Below are positions 53,390-64,000 of a stretch of DNA of 64,000 nt, in pieces (the stretch's first letter is position 1; each line of letters begins with the position of its first letter). The notes beneath the pieces are model-generated. The model saw only the letters and a list, made by a program, of their open reading frames with translations, did no database searches and was not told the origin of the DNA. A program made the translations under genes and the position numbers. Source of the DNA: Linepithema humile. Taxonomy: Eukaryota > Arthropoda > Insecta > Hymenoptera > Formicidae. The DNA lies in the NCBI RefSeq assembly GCF_040581485.1, contig NC_090133.1:17236001-17300000 (forward strand), written 5' to 3'.

Positions 53390-55759
53390 ATGTTGAACCA
53401 ACGGCGAAGGCATTCTCGATGGAGAATGTTTCTCATTCTCTCAGTGTTCCTCGGATTGATTTGCAATGGCGAACTGGCGCCTACCAGTGTATCAGACTCT
53501 TCATCATCATCATCATCGACGTCTCACGCCAAGAGAAAATCGCAGGACATCGGCTCGTTGAGCGACTTCACCTGGCAAGCGTGGATCGTGATGGATCCGC
53601 AGGCTGCCGCCCAGTCCGGTATGGACTCCGCCACTATCCTGCGAAAGATAACGCCCAAGAGCGTGTTCATCGCGCCAGCGCTGACGCCCTGTCCCGAGGG
53701 CTACAAGACTGACAGTATGAACAGATGCGTGAAGAACGCTTTCAACCTTGACGAAGACGCGCACATCAGTTTCCTGCTGCAACGACTCAACACCATGTAC
53801 GCCAATCAGGACTTAATTGGCAACAAGGGCAACGAGCAGAAGAAGTCGACCGGGCCGCTGCAGCTCAACATCCCTTTCATACCCAATCCGTTGGCGCAGA
53901 CCGAGCACGAAGAGATGGCGAGCGATTTGGTCGCGCCGCCGGTTCGCAATCAGACTCAGCCGGAAGACGAGGAGAAGACCAAGTCGCACGCGACAGTGGC
54001 GTACGAAGTGAAGAACGATACGACGCTGGACGAGAAGGAGACGACGATTTTTCTTCAGAATTCCAGCACCCCCCATATTGGCAAAGCTGAGGAGAAGTCT
54101 GACGCGGTGATTGTGACAACGGAACTCGTCGACCAGACGAACGGCACTGATTTCACGGAGACGGTGAGCTACAAGAAGCCGGTCGAGCCTCTGTTCGACG
54201 CTTCAAGCGTGGAGAGACTCGATGAGAGTGATGTTGCAAAAGACGTCATAAAGAATGCTTCGACGACAGATAGAGCGGAGAATTCGACGAAAGCGTCGAC
54301 CTCAGTCACGCCGCTGTTCTCGCCTACGAAACTGCCAAGTGTGAACGATTCACCGTTAACACAGAACGACAGCGCTCTGTTGTTTACGCAAACCACCAAG
54401 GAAATCATCATCAAAGTGCCGGACCCGACACTTTCCGCAAAGGAGACGACAGAAACTCCATTGATCGCGGAAGATGAACGCCGAGATAACGAGACGTACG
54501 TGAACAGCGACGCAACGCCGACGAATTGGACATTGAACGAATCGCAAGAGATTTTCTACGAAGACGTGGAATATTTTTCCGGCAGTACAAACGAACCGAA
54601 CGAAGAAAAGTCGTTAGAAGTGGAAGACGGGGAGATCTTGAAGGCCGGAGAGGCCGGTATGACGATTCCTACGCAAAATGTCGAGCGGCTGCATCGCGAT
54701 CAGCAGCAGCAACAGAATCGGACAACGGAACAGAAAGAGATGATCGACACGCGCGATCAGATCGTGATCCGTTTTAACGATTCCACGCCTACCAACGACA
54801 AGGATGAAGTGGGCAGTAACGTCTCCAGTGAGGTCAGCATCAATGGCGACCTCATTTTGGAGACGACTCTTTTAGATGTAAGCACCGAAAGGCTGCAAGT
54901 CACCACTAAGCCGGCGGTCGTGACTCAGAAAATTGTGAAAAATGACGATGGCAATTCCAAAGAATCGTTCGACAGGAATCCTGGCTCTTCTAAACCGAAA
55001 GTGGTGTTCCCTCAGGATTCTCACAGCGCGATGTCCACCAGCTTGTACAAACAGGGCGAGAACGTCGAGAGCGAGAGGGCCGAGGAGCTGCAAACCGCAC
55101 CTTCTTCGCCCAAATCGTTGGTGTTCGACTCTCCGGCGGCAGATCCGATAACTGAAGTCATGAAGGAAGAAACAGATTCGAAAGACAGCGTATTGCGAGA
55201 AAGTCCGCAGAATTCCGAGTCGGGCATATATCCAGCAAGCTTCCTCAAGCAGCTCGCGACGAACCTCCGGTTGGCCGGCAACCTCGTGAGGTTTCCCAAT
55301 GCGAGGCAGCCGGCGCAGCAGAACGGTTACGTGAGGTTCCCGTCCAACGAGGCTAATAGCATACACAGTCCGGGCTACAAGCAGCACTATCCCGCGGACG
55401 ACCACGGCGCGATCTACGGCGGCGGCAGCAGCACCAAGAGCAGCGTCCCCGTTCTCCAGAAACCAGTTTACTATCTATCAGCGCCGCCGAACTGGAAGCC
55501 GGATCGAGCCGATCGCGCGTCGGCGACGGCCGGTGAGAGGCAGAAGCAGAGTCCAGGGCTGCTGGGCTTCTGGAGCAACATGCCGCTGATCCAGGATCCC
55601 GCTATGTATTCCTTCGATCAGATCGCGGACGACGACGACGACGACGATCAATCGTTCTTCCCGGCGTCGCGCGGGGTGAGCTTCCACGCGAAAGCGTCGA
55701 CCGCCGACGACGACAAGGTGTACACGCAGAAACAACGAAGAACGGCGATCGTTGCGTAA
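53390..55759 (+). CDS. Secreted, glycosylated low-complexity protein; candidate folded gastrulation (Fog) ligand
   Basis: A single coding exon of 789 codons. The frame stays open upstream to 53279, but 53390 is the first in-frame ATG and is followed by a basic n-region and a hydrophobic core (MFLILSVFLGLICNG), a signal peptide cut near residue 26. The mature chain has a conserved-looking N-terminal block (residues about 60-137: FTWQAWIVMD, then TPKSVFIAP, then CPEGYKTDSMNRC, then FLLQRLNTMY). Next is a long Ser/Thr/Glu-rich region with about 14 N-glycosylation sequons and many possible O-glycosylation sites. The C-terminal part (about 611-789) is basic and Pro/Gly-rich, with two VRFP motifs and a run of Asp. 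Only two Cys remain after signal cleavage (101 and 113), enough for one disulfide. Fog in Drosophila is a secreted, Ser/Thr-rich ligand acting through a GPCR and Concertina to drive apical constriction, with conservation mainly N-terminal. The match of layout is why I suggest it; the family assignment is inference and could be wrong. Confidence 0.88.
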   Translation: MLNQRRRHSRWRMFLILSVFLGLICNGELAPTSVSDSSSSSSSTSHAKRKSQDIGSLSDFTWQAWIVMDPQAAAQSGMDSATILRKITPKSVFIAPALTPCPEGYKTDSMNRCVKNAFNLDEDAHISFLLQRLNTMYANQDLIGNKGNEQKKSTGPLQLNIPFIPNPLAQTEHEEMASDLVAPPVRNQTQPEDEEKTKSHATVAYEVKNDTTLDEKETTIFLQNSSTPHIGKAEEKSDAVIVTTELVDQTNGTDFTETVSYKKPVEPLFDASSVERLDESDVAKDVIKNASTTDRAENSTKASTSVTPLFSPTKLPSVNDSPLTQNDSALLFTQTTKEIIIKVPDPTLSAKETTETPLIAEDERRDNETYVNSDATPTNWTLNESQEIFYEDVEYFSGSTNEPNEEKSLEVEDGEILKAGEAGMTIPTQNVERLHRDQQQQQNRTTEQKEMIDTRDQIVIRFNDSTPTNDKDEVGSNVSSEVSINGDLILETTLLDVSTERLQVTTKPAVVTQKIVKNDDGNSKESFDRNPGSSKPKVVFPQDSHSAMSTSLYKQGENVESERAEELQTAPSSPKSLVFDSPAADPITEVMKEETDSKDSVLRESPQNSESGIYPASFLKQLATNLRLAGNLVRFPNARQPAQQNGYVRFPSNEANSIHSPGYKQHYPADDHGAIYGGGSSTKSSVPVLQKPVYYLSAPPNWKPDRADRASATAGERQKQSPGLLGFWSNMPLIQDPAMYSFDQIADDDDDDDQSFFPASRGVSFHAKASTADDDKVYTQKQRRTAIVA

Positions 55760-56946
55760 CTCTATCCTCTCCTAAAAACAACTCTCTGGTGAATTGTGTT
55801 TTGGAACTGTGCCAAATGAATCAAGAAGAATTCCAAATCGCGCGAACGTGACTTGCGGACCGTCGCGGTGTTTGGATCGCCACGGACTTTGTTAAAAAAG
55901 CCGGATCGACGAAGAGAATTGTTAAAGATATTGTATTCTGTAGCGATTTTTTCTTGTAGAAGCTCATGAATCACACATACTGCTATATGTATCGTGTTTA
56001 GTATTTTGCGTCCGGCGAATGTTGAAAGTCGTCTGGAGATTTGACGATCTCATCGCGAAGGAGTGAACAAAAATCTAGGTGTCGCGCTTCCTAGTATTGT
56101 TTTCCAGGCTCTTACGTAAAAAAAAAGAGAACAGTCGAGAAAAGCGCGACTCGGTAAGAGCGGATGGGAGTTAATAGAAAAAGCGTACTAACATTTCTTT
56201 CGCACGCTCGATATCGCTATCACATTTTGTCGATCGTTAAACTCGTGTCCGGAAAATTTTTTTTCCCATAGAAAACCAATGATTACTATATTGCAACGAT
56301 CATTTCCAGCAATTTCGCGAAGAATGCATCTGGTAATCGCAGTGCTGCGCAATCGATAGCGATAAGCGTTGGATAGAGAAAGTAGTAAGAAAGTTGCATG
56401 CTGGCGCAAGAGATTTGCGCAATCTCGACGACGAAATTTGCTGCACTAATGAAACATGGGCTTTCTCTAACAAAGCTTCAAAGAGAACTGCATCGTGCAT
56501 TTACACAAAGAAAAGTTGTTAAATGTCGGATGTTCACTTTACAAAATTATTGCGCTTAGCAATAGCAAGATATCGAATATGCGTAAAGAACTGCGTCATT
56601 GCTAATAGCAAAGTATTAAAAGAGACAAAATTGTTTGAACTTTGCGCTATCGAATCTCACTGATTAGGCTGATATTTACGAAACAAGCGAAACGTAGATA
56701 AGGTCGTATCAGAGTACGCTAAAGTAGACTAGAAAAAACACACTGCCCGAGATAATTTTTTAAGCTTTTTTTACCAATAATTTTTTTATATTTTTTCAAT
56801 CGCAAAAACTCAATTTTCCGCATTCTCATCGCAACTCCGATTCTATGTACATGTAACAACTGAGATATTTTGCATTATCTACATTTTACATTTTCTCCAT
56901 TACCAATGCTAATAAAATTGTATGTAATCATTAAGTCTTTAATAAA
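55760..56946 (+). other. 3' UTR of the secreted-protein gene with two polyadenylation signals
   Basis: After the TAA the sequence becomes progressively AT-rich with no coding potential. AATAAA occurs at 56911-56916 and again at 56941-56946, followed by T-rich sequence, so a 3' UTR of about 1.2 kb is likely. Longer forms cannot be excluded. Confidence 0.5.
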
Positions 56947-58609
56947 ATTTTATTCGCATTATTTATTATTTGGCAATTCTATTATTTTAATATAAAAGAT
57001 GTATTTTATAAAACGTACATAAAACAATCATGCATAACATCACATATGCGATGAAAATGCGGAATAATCAATTCTTAAGTGCGAAATATATTATTAAGAA
57101 ATCCATTATGTATTGAAAAAAATCATTAATTTTACTAAATTTCATACGAAATGTCATTGTTGACTTTTTATTCTCTATACAAGCGAATGAATCGTCATCG
57201 GATTCGTCAGTGCTAAAACTAGTTTCTCGAGATAATCATATATAAGCGGCGTTTATGAGCTCGCAAGCGATATACCGAGTTAATCTACTAATGGAGGTGT
57301 TATCAAAGCAGACTGATCTTTAGGGTTATTATAGAATAGTAAAAATCACGATTTCCGGTCGTACGAAATCTTGAGAACCGTGCTGTTCTTTTTAGTATAA
57401 CAAAATACGAATTGTACAATATCAATTTCATACTCATCATTGTAAGATTTGCGAAGAAAGATGTAAGTCGCTTACACGCCTTTCTACACATTCTGAAATA
57501 ACTGATTTTATAATTCGCATATAACAATTGACGATTTTATAATTTGCATAATACGTGGGCGTGTAATTTCGACGTCTTAGATCTTTTCGTGTCAGATCAA
57601 TCACAAATTACACCTGCATTGCGTAGCCCACAGCGTAGTATAAGTGTTTTCGGTGTGACCTAATCAATCGTTGTTTCACGTTGATAGCTTCTCAAAGATG
57701 ATTTAAAATAGCCGTCGAAATCGATAGTCTCCAAATCGGAAAGTTTCGAGAATTTTTGTCGTAATTGCTTTGTCTTTCATTTACGCGTGAAATGATTGTA
57801 CTTCGATGGAAACGTTATGAACATCGTTGCAATATTAAAACATTTCGGCATTCTAGCTATAATGTGGCATGTAGTAATCAAAAATTAATTAAAAGTTTAA
57901 ATTTTAATATTATATAGTAATAATACTCTTGAAAATATTTGCATTTTATCCTCTTAAAAGAATTTAAAGTGTATAGTGGAAGTGTCATTGATCAAATTAA
58001 CAAACATGTAGCTTAATAAATACATCAATTTCATTTTTTTAAGTATAATAATACTTATTAATTTCTATTCATTAAAATTTCCCCATAAATTTTACTCCTC
58101 AATTTTAGCGTGCATGTAACATCATAGTTGGAAAGCTGTGACTCTTGCAGCGAGTGTTACTGACATTGGATTTTGCAATGAGCATCGAGACATTTTCGAA
58201 TCATAGCTCGAGTTATTTTTACGCATGTTTCGCTACGAACGCAACAACGAAACAAGAAGTTTTATAATACTTGACATTGTGTGCGGCCAGTAAGTCTACT
58301 GCTCTATGTGCGTTTCAATGTGGTGTGTAATGTCTCTCGTATTATTAAATGTCGGTTCGTGTATATATTAATTTTATTATGGAAGAATGTATATACATAA
58401 AGCATAATGTAAGCATAATGTAAGGAGTAAGCGTTAACTGATGCGTATTAATCGTGTAACTGTATTAAATCTTAGTATATTATTTATAGCGAAATATATC
58501 GATGTATATTGCATTTGTCGTGTTGTGCAAAGCCGCCTGTTAGATAACAAAGAGTGGAAGGAATTATAAAAGAAAACACGTACCTATAATACCAAAATTA
58601 TTGTGCTCT
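56947..58609. other. Intergenic region between convergent genes; nothing recognised
   Basis: AT-rich and without supported exons on either strand. It separates the 3' ends of the secreted-protein gene (+) and MRM2 (-). Several TGTA-rich motifs near 58360-58520 could belong to a longer 3' UTR. Confidence 0.5.
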
Positions 58610-58615
58610 TTTATT
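58610..58615 (-). terminator. Polyadenylation signal AATAAA of MRM2 (minus strand)
   Basis: TTTATT on the plus strand, AATAAA on the minus strand, about 92 nt downstream of the MRM2 stop codon, a typical spacing. Confidence 0.6.
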
Positions 58616-58706
58616 TACACAACCTGCTCAAAAGTATCCTCGTATCCTATAATAAAAATATTGTACCTAGCGAACAAAAAAGTTATAAAAATAGATATGA
58701 ATTACA

Positions 58707-59447
58707 TCAGCTTGTCTTGAGACCTTTAAATCCTCTAGCCAGAAAGAATTGTTCGGTGGATTCATTTCTCGTTGCGTCAGGTCTAACTATTTTAACGCTA
58801 TTGTAAAATTTCAATAAATTTTGCTCAAACTGCTGCGATTTGTCACCATCCCAGACTTTTACAACAAGCGTACCGTCCACTTTACTGATCTGTAGCGCAA
58901 ATTTTAAAGCAGAGTACGCGAGTAACATTATATTATAGTGGTCCATATGCCTCTCGCCAGACGCGTTTGGAGCCATGTCGGACAAAACGACATCGACCTT
59001 GTCTCCTTGCAATAATTTATACAAAGTTTCCTGCGTCTTCGCGGATGTAAAGTCCATATTTCCCAAAGTGGTCGCGCCTTCTATGGGATAAAATGGAAGT
59101 TTGTCTATACCATATACTTTGCCCACAGGACCTTCCTTTTTACTGTGTGCATTAGTCAGATTAGTGGCAACTTGAGTCCAACTGCCAGGCGCCGCTCCGC
59201 AGTCTATGACAGTCAGACCCGGACTGAGAATCTTAAATCTCTCGTTGATTTCCAGAAGTTTGAATGCACTTCTGCACCTATAATTCTCCTGCTTCGCCTT
59301 CTCTACGTAGGGATCACGCAACTGTCTCATTAACCATATCTGTGAGCTGTGTTTCTTGCCTTTCAAGTTTTGTGGCGTCTCCTTCAGCAGCGCGCGGCAA
59401 GTATGCACGCTTCTCGTCAGTCGAATGCTTTTGTAAAAAGAATTCAT
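58707..59447 (-). CDS. MRM2: Mitochondrial rRNA 2'-O-methyltransferase MRM2 (FtsJ/RrmJ family)
   Basis: An intronless 246-aa protein. It uses S-adenosylmethionine to methylate a ribose 2'-hydroxyl in the peptidyl-transferase region of mitochondrial large-subunit rRNA, needed for mitoribosome assembly. The N-terminus (MNSFYKSIRLTRSVHTCRALL) is basic and amphipathic, as in a mitochondrial presequence. The SAM-binding loop is VIDCGAAPGSW (residues 80-90), followed by GIDKLP (113-118). The family's catalytic tetrad is complete: K63 (in RSAFKL), D157 (SDMAPNASG), K197 (VVKVWDG) and E232 (NESTEQFF). The spacings D-to-K (40) and K-to-E (35) equal those of the E. coli enzyme RlmE. Length matches animal MRM2, so the gene looks intact and functional. 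The ATG at 59447 is chosen because it begins the presequence. A 3-codon uORF (ATG CTG GAA TGA, from 59455) overlaps this start by its stop codon. The gene is divergent from WDR45B. Confidence 0.97.
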   Translation of the reverse strand: MNSFYKSIRLTRSVHTCRALLKETPQNLKGKKHSSQIWLMRQLRDPYVEKAKQENYRCRSAFKLLEINERFKILSPGLTVIDCGAAPGSWTQVATNLTNAHSKKEGPVGKVYGIDKLPFYPIEGATTLGNMDFTSAKTQETLYKLLQGDKVDVVLSDMAPNASGERHMDHYNIMLLAYSALKFALQISKVDGTLVVKVWDGDKSQQFEQNLLKFYNSVKIVRPDATRNESTEQFFLARGFKGLKTS

Positions 59448-60162
59448 TCCAGCATTACCTTCCTACAGATATAATCTAACCTAAAACGTTGTTCAGCGTA
59501 AACACTTGACATCGAGGCTTGTCACAAACTATTTATTTTTCAGTGGTTCCACACAGATTACGCACCATATATTTCCGAGCATGTATGTCGTTCTTGTATA
59601 CAAATTGGAGCTGACTGGAGGCTAAACGAACGTGATAAATGAACTATTAGTATCATAACGTTACAACTCTGCGCGCATCCATCTTGTTTTACGACGCGCA
59701 GCTATCAGCTGATCGACGTCACTCACAGTTGGCACGCGTGAGAACAGTGATGAGTACAGTTGCGTTGTATATTTCTGCACGTCTGAAGTAGCATGCCAAG
59801 AACGCTTCGGTTCAGATATTTGACAGTTGTTTTGCGAGCATTGACATGTGTGTGAAGGATCGTGAATATAAATAATAAGTTATCGAATATTAAAATTAAT
59901 TAAAGAAAAAATAGTTAAAGGTTTCTTTAATCATGATGTGAAAATATTTAGACGCGATACCTTCGATTTCGATTTATCGCATAGGACATCGAGTGTACGT
60001 TCCTATACGCATGCATGCATGCGCTCCAATGCGCTCTCGGCTACGCTCGTGTCGGGGATGAGTGTCGCCGCGTAGCTTTGCCGGCGAGTATGTGATCAAG
60101 TTCCGCAACACGAGCACGAGATATTTCCGTAAACCCGGATGTTTTCGACGGAGTAATTCACA
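59448..60162. promoter_or_regulatory. Divergent promoter region between MRM2 and WDR45B
   Basis: A 715-bp interval between the two start codons, facing opposite ways, so it must hold both promoters and both 5' UTRs. It includes a CRE-like GACGTCAC with an adjacent CAGCTG E-box in an ATCAGCTGAT palindrome near 59704-59724, and a perfect 16-bp palindrome cgcatgcatgcatgcg at 60008-60023. Three short uORFs precede WDR45B: 60058-60075, a start-stop ATGTGA at 60090-60095 and 60139-60156. Transcription starts cannot be placed from sequence alone. Confidence 0.6.
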
Positions 60163-62243
60163 ATGAACCTCACCGCGGGTAACACGCACGGCAATGGCTT
60201 GCTCTACGCCGGCTTCAATCAGGATCAAGGTAAACAGCGTACGCTCGCGATTTCGCCTCGCATTTGACAGCGCGCGTACGTTTCACTGTCACGGATACGC
60301 TCTTCGCTTCCGCGTCTAACCTCCAGTTACTCGTAATGTGTTTACGTCGTGTTTACGCGTGCCACACGTTCACGACACAATTTTCAATGCCGTCTTAACC
60401 TAACGCGTTACAGTTTTGCGATCGTATCCGTATCGTGATAGGAATAATTCAATTCTACGGATTGTACGATATTCATCGTTCTTAACCTTACTTTTGCACG
60501 CTCGTATCTGGAACATCAACGATCGCGTCGTAATCTTGTTAGTTAATTAATCGCGACCCTCTTTTACTTTGCGGAGAAACGTCGACAATTTTTTGATATT
60601 TATGTGTTATTGGCTACATAAAGATTGGAAGTTACATTTTTGATTTATTTTTATCAATAAATTACTTTATCGTATAACTGCTGTAAAAAGAGCGTAATAA
60701 AAAAAATGAAATGATTTAATATGTTTATTTATGTCTTCCATTTCTCCTTAAGCATTGTATGTCACATGACACCGTACACAGTTCAATGTAAATTTTTGAG
60801 ATATCACATCTGCATGTATGTATGTTTATCATATTCATCTTATGTATTTGTGCGAATGCATGTGCATATCTCAAATACCGCGACAGTTGATTAATATTTT
60901 CAAGAAAAAGGAGATATTGTACATAAAGCAGATAATGATATCATTCACACATTTGCAGGATGCTTTGCTTGTGGTATGGAAAATGGGTTCAGAGTATATA
61001 ATTGTGATCCACTGAAGGAGAAAGAGAGACACGATTTCAGCGATGGAGGTCTTGGATACGTAGAAATGCTTTTTAGATGTAACTATTTAGCATTGGTTGG
61101 TGGTGGATCCAAGCCGATGTATCCAACAAATAAAGGTTGACTTTTATTTCGCAATCGCATATGTTATAAATAACACATTGCGTTGGTGAACAGAGAAATC
61201 ATTTATATTTTATAATTGCAGTTATGATATGGGACGACATAAAAAAATTACCGGCAATCACTTTAGAATTTAATGCACCTGTGAAAGGAGTGAAATTGCG
61301 GAGGGACAGGATAGTAGTAGTGCTAGAAGGTGTTATAAAGGTTTACACATTTACACAAAATCCTCAACAGTTACACGTGTTTGAAACTAATCCCAATCCG
61401 CGAGGATTGTGTGTTCTGTGCCCGAATAGTAATAACTCCTTGCTTGCCTTTCCTGGACGGAAAAACGGCCATGTTCAAGGTGAGGATTAAAGGAAGATTG
61501 ATGTTTAATTGCACATCGCACTTGTTATATAATATCGCGATTTTGTCTTTCAGTTATAGATCTGGCCAATACAGAGAAACAACCTTTAAATATAGAAGCA
61601 CACGAAACGCCTTTATCTTGCATAGCGTTAAATCTGCAGGGTACTAGATTGGCTACTGCCTCGGAGAAAGGTACTTTGATAAGGGTGTTTGATACGCAAA
61701 ATGGAAACATGATTAACGAATTAAGAAGAGGAGCGAATCATGCGAATATTTATTGGTAAGCGCAAAAGAAAAGATACGTTAAATTATATTTGTGCGCAAC
61801 GCGATATTCTACTTGACGTATACCTTGTTTCAGCATAAATTTTAATCACGATTCTACATGGTTGTGCGTTGCCAGCGATCACGGAACCGTACACGTATTC
61901 GCCGTCGAAGATCAAAAATTAAATCGCCAATCTAGTTTAGCGTCTGCCACGTTCCTGCCAAAGTATTTTAGCTCGAGTTGGAGTTTCTGTAAATTTCAAG
62001 TACCCGGTGGACCTCAGTGTATGTGTGCATTTGGTCAAGATAACAATAGCATCATAGGTAAGCAATGCTGTAAATTAAAAAAAAAAAACAATGCAATTAG
62101 CACGCACGTCTCTTACGTTTGTGATCTTTTGTGCAGTGATATGCGCAGACGGTAGTTATTACAAGTTCGTATTCAACAACAAGGGTGAATGCACGAGAGA
62201 CTTTTATGCGCAGTTCCTCGAATTGACCGACGACAAAGTGTGA
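60163..62243 (+). CDS. WDR45B: WD-repeat phosphoinositide-interacting protein 3 (WIPI3/WDR45B), six exons
   Basis: Exons 60163-60229, 60959-61135, 61222-61479, 61554-61755, 61834-62057 and 62137-62243 join into 344 aa, exactly the length of vertebrate WIPI3. Intron phases are 1, 1, 1, 2, 1; all sites are GT-AG, with donor 2 (GTTGAC) the weakest. The protein is a PROPPIN: a seven-bladed WD40-like propeller that binds PI3P and PI(3,5)P2 on autophagic membranes and lysosomes, acting in autophagosome formation and autophagosome-lysosome fusion. Hallmarks seen: HGNGLLYAGFNQDQGCFACG at the N-terminus, VKLRRDRIVVVL, NPRGLCVLCPN, TRLATASEKGTLIRVFD, the lipid-binding loop LRRG at residues 224-227 (LRRG rather than FRRG is normal for the WIPI3/4 branch), SSLASATFLPKYFSS, and the conserved end AQFLELTDDKV. 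Residue identity with mammalian WIPI3, recalled from the family, is very high, so the paralogue call (WIPI3, not WIPI1/2 or WIPI4) is firm. The gene looks complete. Confidence 0.97.
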
Positions 62244-63284
62244 TCGGAGGATATAACGGCGGTGCACTCCTAAACGTAACGAAAAACGAGAGAGAACGAG
62301 ACTTTCGTATTCCTTTGGTTTTATTTGCATCTGCTGATAATAAGATCGAGCGGGTACGGCGAAGGTACGTCGCGTTTATAGAGATTACAACACATGAGCT
62401 GTTTATATAAAGGAAATAACGTCCACGTTGGACGATATGATAGAGGACCAAATGAAGAGTTCTATTAATTGTTGGTAACACCGATCATTGGTGCATTGTA
62501 CGCAGCTTCTCGAAGAGAAAGACAAAACAGAAAAGATTATTGGCGAACGTCGAAAAACGCGTTAACAAAGAGTGTGTCATAAACTTGTTACACGAGCCTA
62601 TTCGCTGACGCCTATTAATAGAAGAGCAAGTTTTTAAATACGACAAACAAAAGGAATACCTCAGGTAACACCAGGGGACACCGCAAGTTACTTGTTGGCG
62701 TGATACTCACATTTTCTTACATTTTAGATAAAAATGCTGCTGCGACTAGTTAAACGTTGGCCATAAATATTATTGTGACAAAAAGAAAATAATCATTTTT
62801 CATAGCTTTGCGGTAAAAGCTTCGCAACACAATCGTGTATCCCTATCGTGATCATGTGTTTTGCAGTCCTACACATTTTTTTTGTTATATATATCACGTT
62901 ATATATATCACGCATCATTATAAAAACGATATACATCCCCTTCGTACATACTCTTCGACAATTTTAAGCAGATTATTGTTACACGTTGGTTTTTGGCGAT
63001 TTAATAAATGTGTCTTTGTTTCATAGCCGAATCATGTCATGTTATTATACATGTCATATACATATATATGTCGTACTGGAATATTGTAATTTTTATTTTT
63101 AGTTTTTTCCATTTATATATATTTTTTTTTATAATATACATATACACAAGAAGTGATTCTACACTTTATATCACACGGATATTGTTGCAAAATAACAAGA
63201 TTGTAATTTCACAAAGAAGTTGGGTTTAAATACAAAATAAAACTAATTATGCCACGACTCTGAGTCTTGTAGCTATTTAATAAA
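62244..63284 (+). other. 3' UTR of WDR45B
   Basis: AT-rich, noncoding. AATAAA signals occur at 63003-63008, 63236-63241 and 63279-63284, so a 3' UTR of 0.76-1.05 kb is likely. T-rich tracts near 63100-63135 and TATA/CATA repeats near 62885-62910 and 63055-63070 are the only other features. Confidence 0.5.
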
Positions 63285-64000
63285 TTCATCTACGATGCAG
63301 CGTTCTTGCGACACTGTTCATTATCTATTAGCGTAAATTATCCATACATTATTTTGTGTTATAATAATAAATTAAAATCAGTCTTGCGCTTGAAAGGAAA
63401 TGCGCATTCGTACAGTGGTGAGATTAAATTTGAGATCGTGGTATTCTTATCCGTCAAAATTCTGACGGATGGAAATCCGGAACGTACGTGTGCGTATAGT
63501 GAAAATGCAATTTATCGATCAAATGAATAACAGTATCTGTGCGTCGGATTAAAGAACTCTTAATATATAAACGTAAAACGCGCGACTTGAACATATGTGT
63601 AGAACGAGAAGAGACGTTTAAAGCGTATCCTTCTTGGGCTTTGTACAATGAAATCTTTTCGTTTATCTTCACATCCTCCACGTACAGTACTTTTTATTAC
63701 GAAACTCCATCTGTTATTAAATTTTCGTTCTCGAGACAAAATACACTTCCATTGCGTGATTTTATTTCTAAATTATCGTTCCGACTTCGTATCTTGTCTT
63801 CAAGTATAATATTTTTTCTCGAGATGTATGTACGTCACTGAAAGCTTCTTGCGAATGAATCTTGCGTTCTTGCAAAGTCACAGGTCTCTTCATTTGCATT
63901 CTTCATTCTTCAACGAACGAATTTTTCGTTGCTACCTCCGCTCTTATAATATCTTTAAAGCTCGTAAGGCTTGTTCCCTATAACTTGGATTCCCTTTGGT
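63285..64000. other. No gene recognised at the right edge
   Basis: Short open frames exist on both strands, but none has recognisable protein features or clean splice boundaries. It could be intergenic or the flank of the next gene beyond the window. Confidence 0.45.

Noticed and set aside
54872..55405. 177-codon frame antisense to the secreted-protein gene
   Set aside because: It is a shadow of the real coding exon on the other strand; composition follows the sense codons.
1..64000. CRISPR arrays, tRNA or rRNA genes, and transposase or reverse-transcriptase coding regions
   Set aside because: I looked for regular spaced repeats, tRNA B-box-like sequence and transposon protein motifs by eye and found none that I can support.

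Overview
The window looks like nuclear DNA of an insect, most likely a hymenopteran and perhaps an ant. The recognisable proteins are animal ones with introns. The long gene-poor stretches are AT-rich and broken by CpG-rich islands, and there are simple repeats (GA, AT, CA) but no bacterial-style operons. The order-level call is inference from composition and gene content, not proof.

Left end (1-4.9 kb): small, AT-rich, minus-strand exons. Five exons joined in phase 0 (3311 to 1313) give a four-pass membrane protein with an acidic Ser/Thr-rich tail and a polyadenylation signal 77 nt after the stop. A second terminal exon (about 4851 to 4681) ends another membrane protein and also has its own polyadenylation signal. 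An orphan charged exon (4290 to 4069) lies between them. I could not name any of these families.

Middle (4.9-53.3 kb): almost no support for coding sequence. An island at about 16.4-17.44 kb ends in a near-perfect splice donor and could be a noncoding first exon. The coding exon of the secreted-protein gene starts right after a good splice acceptor (53273/53274) with an in-frame stop, so its upstream exon or exons must be noncoding. A roughly 36-kb first intron is therefore possible. Inside this desert I saw a tetraspanin TM2-like exon fragment (31041-30980, minus), a PAN/apple-like cysteine segment (about 37012-36926, minus), a miRNA-like hairpin (46866-46926) and several inverted repeats and simple repeats.

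Right end (53.3-64 kb): a compact gene cluster. A one-coding-exon gene (53390-55759, +) encodes a 789-aa secreted, heavily glycosylated, two-cysteine protein that I consider a candidate folded gastrulation (Fog) ligand. It converges on MRM2 (59447-58707, -), the mitochondrial large-rRNA 2'-O-methyltransferase. MRM2 is divergent from a six-exon WDR45B/WIPI3 gene (60163-62243, +), a PROPPIN WD-repeat protein of autophagy. MRM2 and WDR45B share a 715-bp intergenic promoter region. There is no evident shared pathway among the three genes; their arrangement looks like ordinary insect gene packing.
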